This document shows, in pieces, positions 29,603-39,004 of a stretch of 64,000 nt of DNA. This stretch comes from Arcobacter sp. (GTDB lineage: Bacteria > Campylobacterota > Campylobacteria > Campylobacterales > Arcobacteraceae), in assembly GCA_002869535.1 (NCBI GenBank), contig PKUK01000003.1:212-64211 (forward strand). The letters are read 5' to 3'. The notes below the pieces were generated by a model, which was given only the letters and a program-made list of their open reading frames with translations, was not told where the DNA came from and made no database searches. The number at the start of each line of letters is the position of its first letter. Position 1 is the stretch's first letter. The translations under genes were made by a program, and so were the position numbers.

Positions 29603-30829
29603 AAGTTTTCCAGCTAAATTGCCACTTGAAAAAGACCATTGGAGGTTATACCCTCCACATGGTCCATCTAAATCAACAACTTCACCACAAAAATATAGCC
29701 CTTTTATAATCTTACTTTGCATGGTTTTTGGATTTATCTCTTTTAAACTAACCCCACCCCTTGTAATCATAGCTTGTTTAAAACCAACATGATCAATGAT
29801 TGTTAAAGGAGTTGAGACAAGATTTTTTATAAGTTTATCTCTTACTTGCCCTGATAAATCTTTAAACTTCTTATTCGTATCTGCTTTGCTTAAAATACAA
29901 AGTTCATTTGCAACAGACTCGGGAATAAGTGTACTAATATTTTCTAAAATAGTTGAGTCAGGATTTGCTTTAATCTCATTGTTAATATGTACCCTAACCT
30001 CTTCTTCATTTTTGCCTTTAATCATATTGATTAAAAGTGGAACTTCTCCATATTTTTCTAAAAAAGGTGTAACTTCCCGTGAGAAATCTAAAACAACAGG
30101 ACCTCTAATACCCTTGGAAGTAAAAATCAAATCACCAACATCTTTTAGTTTTTTTGCTTTTGGTAAATCTATTCTTAGTTCTGCTTTTGCTATAGTATCA
30201 GCTTTACAAGAAGCTACCCAACTCTCTTTTGATATTAAAGGTAACATTGCAGGATATAAATCAGTAACTCTATGACCTAACTCTTTTGCAAAAGTAAATC
30301 CATCACCATTGGCTCCAAGCATGGGATAACCCAATCCTCCAGTTGCTACAACAACATTAGGACTTAAAAACTTTTCATCCAAAGTTTGAACACCAACTAT
30401 TGATTCATCTTCAAATAATAGAGTCTGGGCTTTTGTATTACATCTAACTTCAACTCCCACACGAGTAAGTTCATCTTCTAATGCTTTTATAATAGTAGAA
30501 GAGTTGTGAGTAATAGGAAATACTCTAAATCCATCAGGGATATGAGTCTCAACACCTATTTCTTTAAAGAAGTTCATTAAGTCTTTATAATCAAAAGCAG
30601 TTATAGCATCCATCATAAAACGACCATTGCGACCAAAAGAGTTCATAAAGTCAGAATTATCAAGGGTATTTGTAAGGTTACAGCGTCCACCACCTGTAGC
30701 TTTTAGTTTTGGACCCAGCTTTTCTTGCTGTTCAAGTAATAGTACGCTCTTGCCATCCCTAGAAGCTTTTATACCAGCAATCATCCCAGCAGCACCAGAA
30801 CCTATTACAATCAAATCATAAGTTTTCAT
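29591..30829 (-). CDS. HI0933/YhiN-family flavoprotein
   Basis: NAD(P)/FAD-dependent oxidoreductase of uncharacterised role. It has an N-terminal FAD-binding IGSGAAGMIAGIKASRDG, the family motif ATGGGRCNLTN (about 46-56), GGLGYPMLGANGDG and the C-terminal GLYFCGEVVDLDGPCGGYNLQW. At 412 residues it is full length. No physiological role can be assigned from context. Confidence 0.88.
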   Translation of the reverse strand: MKTYDLIVIGSGAAGMIAGIKASRDGKSVLLLEQQEKLGPKLKATGGGRCNLTNTLDNSDFMNSFGRNGRFMMDAITAFDYKDLMNFFKEIGVETHIPDGFRVFPITHNSSTIIKALEDELTRVGVEVRCNTKAQTLLFEDESIVGVQTLDEKFLSPNVVVATGGLGYPMLGANGDGFTFAKELGHRVTDLYPAMLPLISKESWVASCKADTIAKAELRIDLPKAKKLKDVGDLIFTSKGIRGPVVLDFSREVTPFLEKYGEVPLLINMIKGKNEEEVRVHINNEIKANPDSTILENISTLIPESVANELCILSKADTNKKFKDLSGQVRDKLIKNLVSTPLTIIDHVGFKQAMITRGGVSLKEINPKTMQSKIIKGLYFCGEVVDLDGPCGGYNLQWSFSSGNLAGKLLDF

Positions 30830-30864
30830 TTATTTCCTATTATTCTAAACTACTAAAAATTGCC

Positions 30865-30985
30865 GAGGTATAGATTTTTAGTGCAATTCAAGGCAGAGTA
30901 ATTTCTTTGCGATTGAGCGTACAATTAGTACGTGATTGAGTAAAAAAATTACTCTAACGCAGAAGTGTGCAAAAAGCTATACCTC
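30865..30985. repeat. Structured intergenic repeat, copy A
   Basis: A nested inverted repeat between the flavoprotein gene and mnmE. The outermost stem is GAGGTATAG (30865-30873) with CTATACCTC (30977-30985). Then AAGGCAGAG and CTCTAACGCAGA flank a 9-bp stem GAGTAATTT (30896-30904) / AAATTACTC (30946-30954), with an inner 5-bp hairpin CGTAC (30918-30922) / GTACG (30928-30932). A second copy lies at 58817-58890. Its location just after the mnmE stop suggests a 3' RNA structure or a REP-like DNA element. Confidence 0.7.
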
Positions 30986-30990
30986 TACAG

Positions 30991-32334
30991 CTATTTTCCG
31001 AGGCAGAAGGCTCCAAACATCACATCCAACATCTGGTCATTTTCATATGGCCTTGTTATTAGTGAAATATTCTCAATAGCTTCATGTATATGATGTGCAA
31101 AAAACTCTAACTCACCAGTTTGTAGTGGCATTCTTGATTCTAGTATATGATGTAGTGTTTTTTCCACCGCATCTACTTGTCTTTTAGATATCAAAGTCAT
31201 ATTATCATCATGGGAATTATTATCTAAAATCTTTTCAATTCTTTCAATCAAACTATTAATACTATTTTTTGTACTTAGTTCTATATAGTCATCTTTTAAA
31301 GCAGACTTGTCAAACTTTGATTCCAAATCAATTTTATTTAATACAACTAGTTTTTCTTTATTTTCAATCTCATCTAATATATTTATGATTTTTTTATCTT
31401 CACTATCACAAACTTTTGAATTATCAAATAGTGAAATAATAATATCAGCTTCATCTACTGCACTTAAAGACTTCTCTATACCTATTTTTTCAATTGTATC
31501 ACTAGCTTCTCTTATACCTGCTGTATCAACTATCTTGATAATGTGAGTTCCTATTTTTACTGACTCTTCTATTGTATCTCTAGTAGTTCCTGCAATATCA
31601 CTGATAATTGCTCTATCAAAGTTTAGAAGTTTGTTTAAAAGTGAAGATTTTCCAACATTTGGTTTACCTATAATTGCTACTTTAAAACCTTCTATTAGAC
31701 CTTCTCTTCTTTTACTTGATTCAAGTGTATCTGATAATTTGACAACTATTTTTTCTAACTTTCTCTCTATTTGTTCAAAAATATCTTCAGGTAAATCTTC
31801 CTCTGCATAGTCAATATTAACTTCTGTGTATGCAAGCATAAAAAGTAAATCTTCTCTAATATCATTTACAAAATTTGTAAGTTCACCTTTTAGTTGTCTA
31901 GCCAATAATTTAACGGCATCTTCACTTCTAGCTTCAATAAGTTTTGCTATTGCTTCTGCTTTTGATAAATCTATTTTATTATTTAAAAAAGCTCTTTTTG
32001 AAAACTCTCCTGGATTTGCCATTCGACACCCAAGTTTAATAAGCTCATTTAATATGATGTTTGAAATAGCAATACCACCATGACATTGAAACTCTACAAT
32101 ATCTTCACCCGTAAAAGAGTGTGGATTTTTAAAATAGATTAATAGTGCTTCGTCTATAATTTCATCATTGCTATTATAAACATTTGATAGAGTTGCAAGT
32201 CGTGGTTTTAGGATTTGTTTTTTTGAAAGAGCTAAAGCAAAAGGTAAAGCATCTTTACCACTTACTCTTATTATTGAAATAGAACCAATTCCATTGGCTG
32301 TTGCAATTGCAACAATTGTATCTAGTGAGTCCAT
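30991..32334 (-). CDS. mnmE: tRNA uridine-5-carboxymethylaminomethyl modification GTPase MnmE
   Basis: With MnmG modifies wobble U34 of certain tRNAs. The tetrahydrofolate-binding N-terminal domain starts MDSLDTIVAIATANGIGSI, followed by helical and G domains with G1 GKPNVGKSS, IAGTTRDTIEE, DTAGI and NKID. The C-terminal catalytic motif is FCLGK, a mild variant of FCIGK. The ATG at 32334 is preferred to the TTG at 32340 on family N terminus. It ends the rpmH-rnpA-yidD-yidC-jag-mnmE cluster. Confidence 0.95.
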   Translation of the reverse strand: MDSLDTIVAIATANGIGSISIIRVSGKDALPFALALSKKQILKPRLATLSNVYNSNDEIIDEALLIYFKNPHSFTGEDIVEFQCHGGIAISNIILNELIKLGCRMANPGEFSKRAFLNNKIDLSKAEAIAKLIEARSEDAVKLLARQLKGELTNFVNDIREDLLFMLAYTEVNIDYAEEDLPEDIFEQIERKLEKIVVKLSDTLESSKRREGLIEGFKVAIIGKPNVGKSSLLNKLLNFDRAIISDIAGTTRDTIEESVKIGTHIIKIVDTAGIREASDTIEKIGIEKSLSAVDEADIIISLFDNSKVCDSEDKKIINILDEIENKEKLVVLNKIDLESKFDKSALKDDYIELSTKNSINSLIERIEKILDNNSHDDNMTLISKRQVDAVEKTLHHILESRMPLQTGELEFFAHHIHEAIENISLITRPYENDQMLDVMFGAFCLGK

Positions 32335-32340
32335 AGACAA

Positions 32341-33201
32341 TTAATTACTTCTATACTCATTTACTAATACGTACTTATCACCTCTAACATTAGTTTTAAC
32401 AGCTACGTATTTATTAGGAAACTCTTCTCTTAATCTTTTTAAAGCAATATGAACCAAAATACCATCTAAAGGTTTAGTTTTGTATGTTCCTGTTTCATTG
32501 ATTGTTTCAATTACAGGGATTAAGTAGTTATATATTGCTTCTTCTTGATTTTTCAAAAATTCTGCAACTTCAAGTCTTAACATAAATCCATATTTTTCAT
32601 TTATCCAATTGAATAAAATATATGATAAAGCTTTATATCTATACCCTTCTTTACCTATTAAAAGAGCTGAATCTTTACCACTAAACTCTACGTATAAAGT
32701 CTCATCATCATGAAAGTTAACTTCTATTTCGTCTATTTCATAACAAGTATTTAAAAATAAGTTATTAATATCTTTTTTTACTTCAGAGATGATTTCATCT
32801 CTATCTTTTTTTATTACTATTTTTGATATTTCGTCTTTTTGATTGTTTTCTGTATAAAAGTTATCAAAGATTTGTTCTTTTCCTTCTACGTTAGGAACTT
32901 TTGTTGTATTTTGAACTGTTTGTTTTTTTACTTCTGATTTTGATGTATTTGCGATTTTTTCAGATACATCTTCTATATTTATATTTGATTTTTTATATCG
33001 GGTATCTTTGTATTTTTTGTTTTCTCTTCTTTGTCTTCTTTTTAATTGAGCAGTTGCTATGGCAGTTTTTCTACCAAAGCCAAGAAAACCTTTACTTGGC
33101 TGTTGGATTATTTCTATTTCTAAATCAATAATGGAACAACTAAATTCATTTGATGCTAATTCATATACTTCTTCTAAAGTTTTTGCTTCAAATTTTTTCA
33201 T
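32341..33201 (-). CDS. jag: Jag/KhpB-type RNA-binding protein
   Basis: Cytosolic RNA-binding protein with an N-terminal Jag_N domain (KKFEAKTLEEVYELA, GFLGFGRKTA), a basic, poorly conserved linker (about 60-130), a KH domain (GKDSALLIGKEGYRYKAL) and a C-terminal R3H-like domain. The 286-residue length fits. It sits between yidC and mnmE, its typical position. Confidence 0.9.
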   Translation of the reverse strand: MKKFEAKTLEEVYELASNEFSCSIIDLEIEIIQQPSKGFLGFGRKTAIATAQLKRRQRRENKKYKDTRYKKSNINIEDVSEKIANTSKSEVKKQTVQNTTKVPNVEGKEQIFDNFYTENNQKDEISKIVIKKDRDEIISEVKKDINNLFLNTCYEIDEIEVNFHDDETLYVEFSGKDSALLIGKEGYRYKALSYILFNWINEKYGFMLRLEVAEFLKNQEEAIYNYLIPVIETINETGTYKTKPLDGILVHIALKRLREEFPNKYVAVKTNVRGDKYVLVNEYRSN

Positions 33202-33210
33202 ATTTACTTC

Positions 33211-34857
33211 CTATTTTTTAGCTAGTTTTTTCTCTTCTACTTCTACTGTTTTTCTTTTTTCAAACAGTTTATTAATATAAAATTGTTGAGCAATTGTAAA
33301 TAAGTTATTTATAAACCAGTAAAGAGTTAACCCTGCTGGGAACCACAAGAAGAAGAATGTAAAAATCACTGGTAAAAATTGGAAAATTTTTCTTTGTGTT
33401 TCATCTTGTAATGTATTTGGTGTAATTTTTTGTTGTAAAAACATAGTTGCACCCATCAATACAGGTAATACAAAATATGGATCCATCTCTGCTAAATCGT
33501 GAATCCAGAAAATCCACTCAGCACCTTTTAGTTCAATTGCATTTAATAAAACTCTATAGATAGCAAAGAATACTGGGATTTGCATAACTAATGGCAGACA
33601 TCCACCCATAGGGTTTGCACCATGTTTCTTATACAGTTCCATCATATGAGCTGATTGTTTTTGTTTATCATCTTTGTATTTTGCTTGAATATCTTTGATT
33701 TTTGGAGCTAATTCTTTTAGCTTTTGCATTGATACCATACCTTTGTATGATAAAGGATAAAGTACAAGTTTAATTAAGATTGTAGCTATTACAATAGTCC
33801 ATCCCCAGTTACCTACATAACTTTGAATAAATTGTAAGAATAAGAACATTGGATTTGCAATAAAAGTAAACCATCCATACTCAATAACATCAGTTAACTC
33901 AGGATTTAAAGCAGTTAATGTTTTGTGCTCTTTAGGTCCAGCATATCCACTAAAAGAAATAGATGCATTTTCAGAGTGAATAAAACCTTGTGGGTTTGAT
34001 TCTTTATCAGGCATAAGTGATACTTGGAAAGTTTTTTCAAAGTTATAAAGTACAGTTGTATAATATCTATCAAAGGCACTTAAGAATTTAGCCCCTGTAT
34101 ATGTTTTTGATTTATCAGAGTCACCATCAACAGTTACGTCTAAAGTACCATCAACTAGTTTTACAATTACACCATGGTCAGCATACATATCAGCTAATAC
34201 ATTTGGTCTAAATCCTGATGTTATAAAAAACTGTTTGTTATTTGTTGCTTTTGCTTTTAAATCATAATGACCATCAGCATAAAAAGTAAATGTTTTAGTT
34301 AAAACTGTATCTTTTAATACTTGTGTTAAAACAAGAGTTTGTGTATCTTTTGTTGCATCAACAATAACAGAACTTGCAGTTACTGGAACTTTAAAAGCTT
34401 CATTATTTATAGTTGAATCTGCAAATCTAACTTCTAAAGGTCTTAATTGATCTGCTTCAAAAAGTTTGATATGAGAACCATCTTCTGTGATATATTGTCT
34501 CTCTAAAAGAGTAACTTGTGCTATTCTACCTAATTTATCAATTTGGATAATATTTTTACCAGTAGTAACAGTTGAAACTATATCATTTGCTATAATTGCT
34601 TTTGTAGATAAAGCATCAACTATATTTGAAGGGCTTGATATATTTGAAGCTGGAGCAGATTCAGGATTTGCGCTATTTTGAACCACTTGTGGAGCACTAT
34701 TTGCTTGTGTACTTTTCTCTTGAGCTACTTTAGCAGCTTGTGCCTCTTTTTGAGGTTTTAAAACCAAAAATTCATAAGCTACAAAAAATACAAAAACAAC
34801 TAATGTCATTATTAACATTCGCTTTTGCATACCCTGATTATTATTTAAATTATTCAT
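33211..34857 (-). CDS. yidC: Membrane protein insertase YidC
   Basis: Inserts membrane proteins with or without SecYEG. It has an N-terminal transmembrane anchor (about residues 12-30), a large periplasmic domain (about 50-330) and the conserved five-helix core from about residue 340 (WGWTIVIATILIKLVLYPLSYKGMVSMQKL, GGCLPLVMQIPVFFAIYRVL). The 548-residue length matches Gram-negative YidC. It overlaps yidD by 8 bases. Confidence 0.96.
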   Translation of the reverse strand: MNNLNNNQGMQKRMLIMTLVVFVFFVAYEFLVLKPQKEAQAAKVAQEKSTQANSAPQVVQNSANPESAPASNISSPSNIVDALSTKAIIANDIVSTVTTGKNIIQIDKLGRIAQVTLLERQYITEDGSHIKLFEADQLRPLEVRFADSTINNEAFKVPVTASSVIVDATKDTQTLVLTQVLKDTVLTKTFTFYADGHYDLKAKATNNKQFFITSGFRPNVLADMYADHGVIVKLVDGTLDVTVDGDSDKSKTYTGAKFLSAFDRYYTTVLYNFEKTFQVSLMPDKESNPQGFIHSENASISFSGYAGPKEHKTLTALNPELTDVIEYGWFTFIANPMFLFLQFIQSYVGNWGWTIVIATILIKLVLYPLSYKGMVSMQKLKELAPKIKDIQAKYKDDKQKQSAHMMELYKKHGANPMGGCLPLVMQIPVFFAIYRVLLNAIELKGAEWIFWIHDLAEMDPYFVLPVLMGATMFLQQKITPNTLQDETQRKIFQFLPVIFTFFFLWFPAGLTLYWFINNLFTIAQQFYINKLFEKRKTVEVEEKKLAKK

Positions 34858-35182
34858 TATTCTTATTTCTCTCCCAATTCTTTACTACAAAGTATTTTTT
34901 ATCATTAGTTGGTATATACCAATATTTTACTTTGATTTTTTTATGTATGACAGTTCTACGCGGGATTTTATTAACTATTGGATAGTCAATTCCTCCTTCA
35001 AAAAGCTGGTTACATTTTAATATCCGTGTTATTGTAAAATAAATACCCTTAAAAAAAGAGTTATTTTCCATCTGCCATAGTCCATATTCTGAACAAGTTG
35101 GGTAAAATCTACAACTTCCATATGTATAAGGTGAAATAAATTTCTGATAAAACTTAATTAGATATTTAAATACAAAGTTCAT
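34850..35182 (-). CDS. yidD: Membrane protein insertion efficiency factor YidD
   Basis: Small membrane-associated protein encoded between rnpA and yidC. The conserved core is IKFYQKFISPYTYGSCRFYPTCSEYG followed by the LKCNQLFEGGIDYP region, with the three conserved Cys. At 110 residues it has a modest charged C-terminal extension. The ATG overlaps the rnpA stop (ATGA). Confidence 0.93.
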   Translation of the reverse strand: MNFVFKYLIKFYQKFISPYTYGSCRFYPTCSEYGLWQMENNSFFKGIYFTITRILKCNQLFEGGIDYPIVNKIPRRTVIHKKIKVKYWYIPTNDKKYFVVKNWERNKNNE

Positions 35183-35514
35183 TTGTATAGGTTTAGTCGT
35201 TTAAAAGCAAAGTTAAAATCTTTTTGTAATTGCACATATGACTTCTTTAATAACTCATCTTTTGCTACAAAAATATATTTGCCTGTTATGATTTTTTCTT
35301 CATTTTCCAAAACTATAGCTCGTAGTCTTCTTCTAGCTTTGGCTCTGCAAACTGCATTTCCTACTTTTTTTGAAGTAACAAAGGCAATACTTAGATTTTC
35401 ACTAGAACTAAAAAAAGCGACAAAAGATGGCGTATGCCATTTTTTGCCGCTTTGATATAGTTGTTTAAAATCTCTTGAGCTATTTAGTCTGTATTGTTTG
35501 CTTAAACAGCTAAT
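35179..35514 (-). CDS. rnpA: Ribonuclease P protein component with non-canonical ATT start
   Basis: Protein subunit of RNase P that matures tRNA 5' ends. The reading frame gives [20 protein letters not shown], then [20 protein letters not shown], the family RNR signature, and ends at TGA 35181-35179 overlapping yidD. The frame opens after TAG at 35523-35521 and offers no ATG, GTG or TTG before the conserved part. The only plausible initiator is ATT at 35514-35512, inside the rpmH 3' end, giving 111 residues. ATT may be a rare genuine start or an ATG lost by G-to-T change. Confidence 0.85.
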   Translation of the reverse strand: MSCLSKQYRLNSSRDFKQLYQSGKKWHTPSFVAFFSSSENLSIAFVTSKKVGNAVCRAKARRRLRAIVLENEEKIITGKYIFVAKDELLKKSYVQLQKDFNFAFKRLNLYK

Positions 35515-35636
35515 CTTTTTCTACCTTTAGCTCTTCTTCTTGCAATAACTTTTCTACCGTTTTTAGTAGACATTCTAACTCTAAAACCGTGAGTTCTCTT
35601 TTTTGGCGTGTTATGCGGTTGGTATGTTCTTTTCAT
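35502..35636 (-). CDS. rpmH: 50S ribosomal protein L34
   Basis: Forty-four residues, [20 protein letters not shown] onwards, ending KGRKRLAV, an unmistakable L34. An AAAGGGAATG ribosome site lies upstream. It overlaps the rnpA reading frame by 13 bases. It opens the rpmH-rnpA-yidD-yidC cluster; dnaA is not next to it, as is usual in this group. Confidence 0.98.
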   Translation of the reverse strand: MKRTYQPHNTPKKRTHGFRVRMSTKNGRKVIARRRAKGRKRLAV

Positions 35637-35669
35637 AGTGTCATTCCCTTTTTAAAATTCAAGTTGCGG

Positions 35670-35698
35670 ATTATAGTTAAAGTTAACTTAAAATTTCT
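35670..35698 (-). promoter_or_regulatory. Probable promoter of the rpmH cluster
   Basis: A perfect TATAAT on the minus strand (35675-35670), about 35 bases upstream of the rpmH ATG and followed by the GC-richer CCGCAA. The -35 region at 35698-35693 is a poor match, so the call rests mainly on the -10 box and the position. Confidence 0.5.
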
Positions 35699-35730
35699 TT
35701 ATATTAAGCCAGGATAAACCTTTCCTAAAA

Positions 35731-38304
35731 CTATATTTTTGCTATTACCTCATCATTTTGAACATCAAATACAACTTTACTTCCTGATTTAATTTTATCT
35801 TCCAATATCAAATCAGCAAGTTTATCTTCTACTATTTCATAGATTGCTCTTTTTAGCGGTCTTGCCCCATATACTGGGTCAAATCCAACTTTTGCAATAA
35901 ACTCTTTTGCACTTTGGCTTAACTCTATTTGGATATCTTTATCTTGTAACTTTTTCTTAATATCATCAAACATTATAGAAACAATATTTGTAATTGAGTC
36001 TAATCCTAATTGTTCAAAAATAATTATATCATCTAATCTATTTAAAAATTCTGGTCTAAAATAGTTTTTTATTTCTAAAAATACCTCATCTTTTCTTTTA
36101 TCTTTATCTGATATTTCTATAATTTTACTACTTCCAATATTTGAAGTTAAGATAATAATTGTATTTTTAAAATCTATTGTTACACCTTTGTTATCTGTTA
36201 ATCTTCCATCATCAAGAACTTGAAGTAAGATATTAAATACATCGGGATGAGCTTTTTCAATCTCATCAAATAAAATCACACTGTAAGGTTTTCTTCTAAC
36301 AGCCTCTGTTAACTGTCCACCTTCATCATAGCCCACATATCCAGGAGCTGCACCTATTAGTCTTGAAACAGCATGTTTTTCCATATATTCACTCATATCA
36401 AATCTTATAAGTGATTTTTCATCATCAAATAAAAACTTTGCTAAACTTTTTGCACTCTCTGTTTTACCAACACCTGTTGGTCCTAAAAACATAAAAGAAC
36501 CTATTGGTTTACTATCTTCACTTAGTCCCGCTTTATTTCTTTTGATTGCTCTACTTATTGCTTTTAGAGCTTCATCTTGTCCTTTTACATCCTCTTTTAA
36601 TACCTTTTCAACCTCTAGAATTCTTTGTTTTTCACTACTTAGCATTTTATTTACAGGAATTCCAGTCCATCTTGAAACTATACTTGCAATTGCATCTTCA
36701 TCGACACTATTTCTTAAAAGTGTCCCCTCTTCTTGCATGATGTTCCATTTTTCTTCATTTTCTTTCACTTGTTTTTCTAACTCTGGTATTTCCCCATACT
36801 CTATAGAAGCAGCTTCTTCAAATCTTGATTCTCTTTTTGCCGCTTGAGCTTTTGTTTTAAGTTCATCAATTTTTACTTTTAATCCTGAAGCTTTATTAAA
36901 TGTCTCTTTTTCATTTAAAAATCTTGATTCTAAGGCTCTTTGTTCTTCACTTAGATTTGCTAACTCTTTTTCTATTTCATCTATTCTTTGAGTATTCTTT
37001 TTAGATTTTTCCATCTTTAAAGCTTCTTTTTCTACCATCAAAGTCTGAACAGCTCTTTTTACAGTTGATAAAACTATTGGCTCACTCTCAATTTGCATTT
37101 TAAGTTCTGCTGCTGCTTCATCAATAAGGTCAATGGCCTTATCTGGTAGAAATCTATCAGAGATATATCTATCACTTAATTTTGCAGCTGCTACTAGTGC
37201 ACTGTCATTGATAGTTACACTGTGAAAAGTCTCTAGTTTCTCTTTTATACCTCTAAGTATCTGTAAATCTTCATTTACACTAGGTTCATCTACAGAGATT
37301 GGTTGAAATCTTCTTTGCATAGCTGTATCTTTTTCAAAATACTTTCTATACTCTTTTAATGTTGTTGCTCCTATTGTATGTAATTCACCACGTGCAAGTG
37401 CTGGTTTAAGTATATTTGCAGCATCCATACTTCCTTCGCTAGCCCCTGCTCCAATGATAGTATGTATCTCATCAATAAAAAGTATAACATTTCCAGCTTT
37501 TTTAACTTCATCTATTACTGATTTTAGTCTATCTTCAAATTCACCTCTATATTTTGCTCCTGCTATTAAAGCACTCATATCAAGTGTTACCACTCTTTTA
37601 TTTTGTAAAGATAGTGGAACATCCTTTGCTACTATTCTTTGAGCTAAGCCTTCTGCAATGGCTGTTTTACCAGTTCCAGGTTCCCCTAAAAGTATAGGGT
37701 TGTTTTTTGTTTTTCTTATAAGAATCTGCATCATTCTTTGTATTTGTTCATCTCTTCCAATTACAGGGTCTAGTTTTCCATCTATAGCTTGTTGGTTTAG
37801 GTCAATTCCATATTTGCCTAAGGCTTCTAAGTTTTCATCACCTGAAGCTGAATCAATAACACTTCCACCTCTTATGGCTTCAAGTTCTTTTTTTGCTTCT
37901 CTTAAGTCTATATATTTACCTAATACCTCTTTAAATACTTTATTATCAAGATTTGCTATTAGCCATGAGTCAATAGCAATAAATTTATCCCCAAGTGTAG
38001 CCATTTGTCCTTCTGCTTTTTGTAGCGAATCCAAAAATGCTCTACTTAGTTTTATATTCTCTTTTGTAACTGATGAAACAGTTGATAAAGATGAAGTATA
38101 TGATTTTGCTTCTAGTACTAAAGCTGTTTTGTCTATATTCATTTTATTTAATAATTGGTTTAGTACTGAGTTGGTATTTGTTAACAGTGCCCAAAGCATA
38201 TGTATAACTTCAACTTCTTGATTTTTATTATGTAAAGCTAAAGCAATAGACGAATCAATGCTTTCTGCCATTTGGTTTGTTAGTTTTTCAAAAATTTTAT
38301 TCAT
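35731..38304 (-). CDS. clpB: ATP-dependent chaperone ClpB
   Basis: Hexameric disaggregase that works with DnaK. It has an N domain (1-145), the first AAA module with GEPGTGKT (about 207-214), a coiled-coil middle domain (about 400-520), and the second AAA module with GPTGVGKT and [21 protein letters not shown]. From the ATG at 38304 (MNKIFEKL) it is 857 residues, normal for ClpB. That ATG has AAAGGAG 8 bases upstream. The overlapping CIRCE-like operator suggests HrcA control. Confidence 0.97.
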   Translation of the reverse strand: MNKIFEKLTNQMAESIDSSIALALHNKNQEVEVIHMLWALLTNTNSVLNQLLNKMNIDKTALVLEAKSYTSSLSTVSSVTKENIKLSRAFLDSLQKAEGQMATLGDKFIAIDSWLIANLDNKVFKEVLGKYIDLREAKKELEAIRGGSVIDSASGDENLEALGKYGIDLNQQAIDGKLDPVIGRDEQIQRMMQILIRKTKNNPILLGEPGTGKTAIAEGLAQRIVAKDVPLSLQNKRVVTLDMSALIAGAKYRGEFEDRLKSVIDEVKKAGNVILFIDEIHTIIGAGASEGSMDAANILKPALARGELHTIGATTLKEYRKYFEKDTAMQRRFQPISVDEPSVNEDLQILRGIKEKLETFHSVTINDSALVAAAKLSDRYISDRFLPDKAIDLIDEAAAELKMQIESEPIVLSTVKRAVQTLMVEKEALKMEKSKKNTQRIDEIEKELANLSEEQRALESRFLNEKETFNKASGLKVKIDELKTKAQAAKRESRFEEAASIEYGEIPELEKQVKENEEKWNIMQEEGTLLRNSVDEDAIASIVSRWTGIPVNKMLSSEKQRILEVEKVLKEDVKGQDEALKAISRAIKRNKAGLSEDSKPIGSFMFLGPTGVGKTESAKSLAKFLFDDEKSLIRFDMSEYMEKHAVSRLIGAAPGYVGYDEGGQLTEAVRRKPYSVILFDEIEKAHPDVFNILLQVLDDGRLTDNKGVTIDFKNTIIILTSNIGSSKIIEISDKDKRKDEVFLEIKNYFRPEFLNRLDDIIIFEQLGLDSITNIVSIMFDDIKKKLQDKDIQIELSQSAKEFIAKVGFDPVYGARPLKRAIYEIVEDKLADLILEDKIKSGSKVVFDVQNDEVIAKI

Positions 38305-38306
38305 AA

Positions 38307-38333
38307 TTAGCACTCCTTTAATTTAACTGCTAA
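38307..38333 (-). promoter_or_regulatory. CIRCE-like HrcA operator in front of clpB
   Basis: On the minus strand the sequence is TTAGCAGTT-N9-GAGTGCTAA. The consensus CIRCE is TTAGCACTC-N9-GAGTGCTAA: the right arm is perfect, the left arm matches 7 of 9, and the spacer is exactly nine. It overlaps the clpB ribosome site and lies just downstream of the -10 box. This predicts HrcA repression relieved by heat shock. Confidence 0.88.
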
Positions 38334-38336
38334 TAA

Positions 38337-38366
38337 ATTATAGCACCTTGAGTGTAGTTTTGTCAA
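38337..38366 (-). promoter_or_regulatory. Sigma70 promoter of clpB
   Basis: On the minus strand a perfect TTGACA (38366-38361), an 18-base spacer and a perfect TATAAT (42-37 of the same block). The transcript would start within or just before the CIRCE-like operator, the classical arrangement for HrcA-repressed heat-shock genes. Confidence 0.8.
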
Positions 38367-38428
38367 GTGTTATTTTTATTTTCTTTAATATTTTTTACAA
38401 TATAATTAGCTAAACAGAAAGGAAATAG

Positions 38429-38965
38429 ATGTTGTGTGGTATAGATGAAGCAGGAAGAGGTCCACTTGCTGGCCCAATGGTTGTAGCTGGAGTTGTTTTA
38501 AAAAACCCAATAGAGGGATTAAATGATTCTAAAAAACTAAGTGAAAAGAGAAGAGAGAAACTTTTTGATGAGATAATAGCCAACTCTTTTTATCATATAG
38601 TATTTACAGATGCAAAGACTTTAGATGCTCTTGGCTTGTCACTTTGTTTAAAAAACTCTATAGAAGAAATTATGACTAAATTAAGTGCAAGTGAATACCT
38701 AATGGATGGAAATACCTCTTTTGGAATAGAAGAGTTAAAACATGAGATAAAAGCAGATGCAAATTATCCTGAAGTTAGTGCTGCTTCTATTTTAGCAAAG
38801 GTAAGCCGTGATAGATATATGGTTGATATTGCAAATAGCTATCCAAACTACAAGTTTGAAAAACACAAAGGTTATGGAACAAAAATTCATATAGAGATGA
38901 TAAAAGAGTTTGGACGAAGTGAAGAGCATAGATATAGTTTTAAAACAAAAGGTATAGATTACTAA
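38429..38965 (+). CDS. rnhB: Ribonuclease HII
   Basis: Removes ribonucleotides from DNA. Starts MLCGIDEAGRGPLAGPMVVAG with the catalytic Asp-Glu of GIDEAGRG, then LNDSKKLSEKRRE and EVSAASILAKVSRD. The 178 residues are slightly short but complete, ending HRYSFKTKGI. It is divergent from clpB; the promoter must lie in 38367-38428. Confidence 0.96.
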   Translation: MLCGIDEAGRGPLAGPMVVAGVVLKNPIEGLNDSKKLSEKRREKLFDEIIANSFYHIVFTDAKTLDALGLSLCLKNSIEEIMTKLSASEYLMDGNTSFGIEELKHEIKADANYPEVSAASILAKVSRDRYMVDIANSYPNYKFEKHKGYGTKIHIEMIKEFGRSEEHRYSFKTKGIDY

Positions 38966-39004
38966 AATAAGTGCTATAATTTCACAAAAAATTTAGTAGG
39001 TTAT

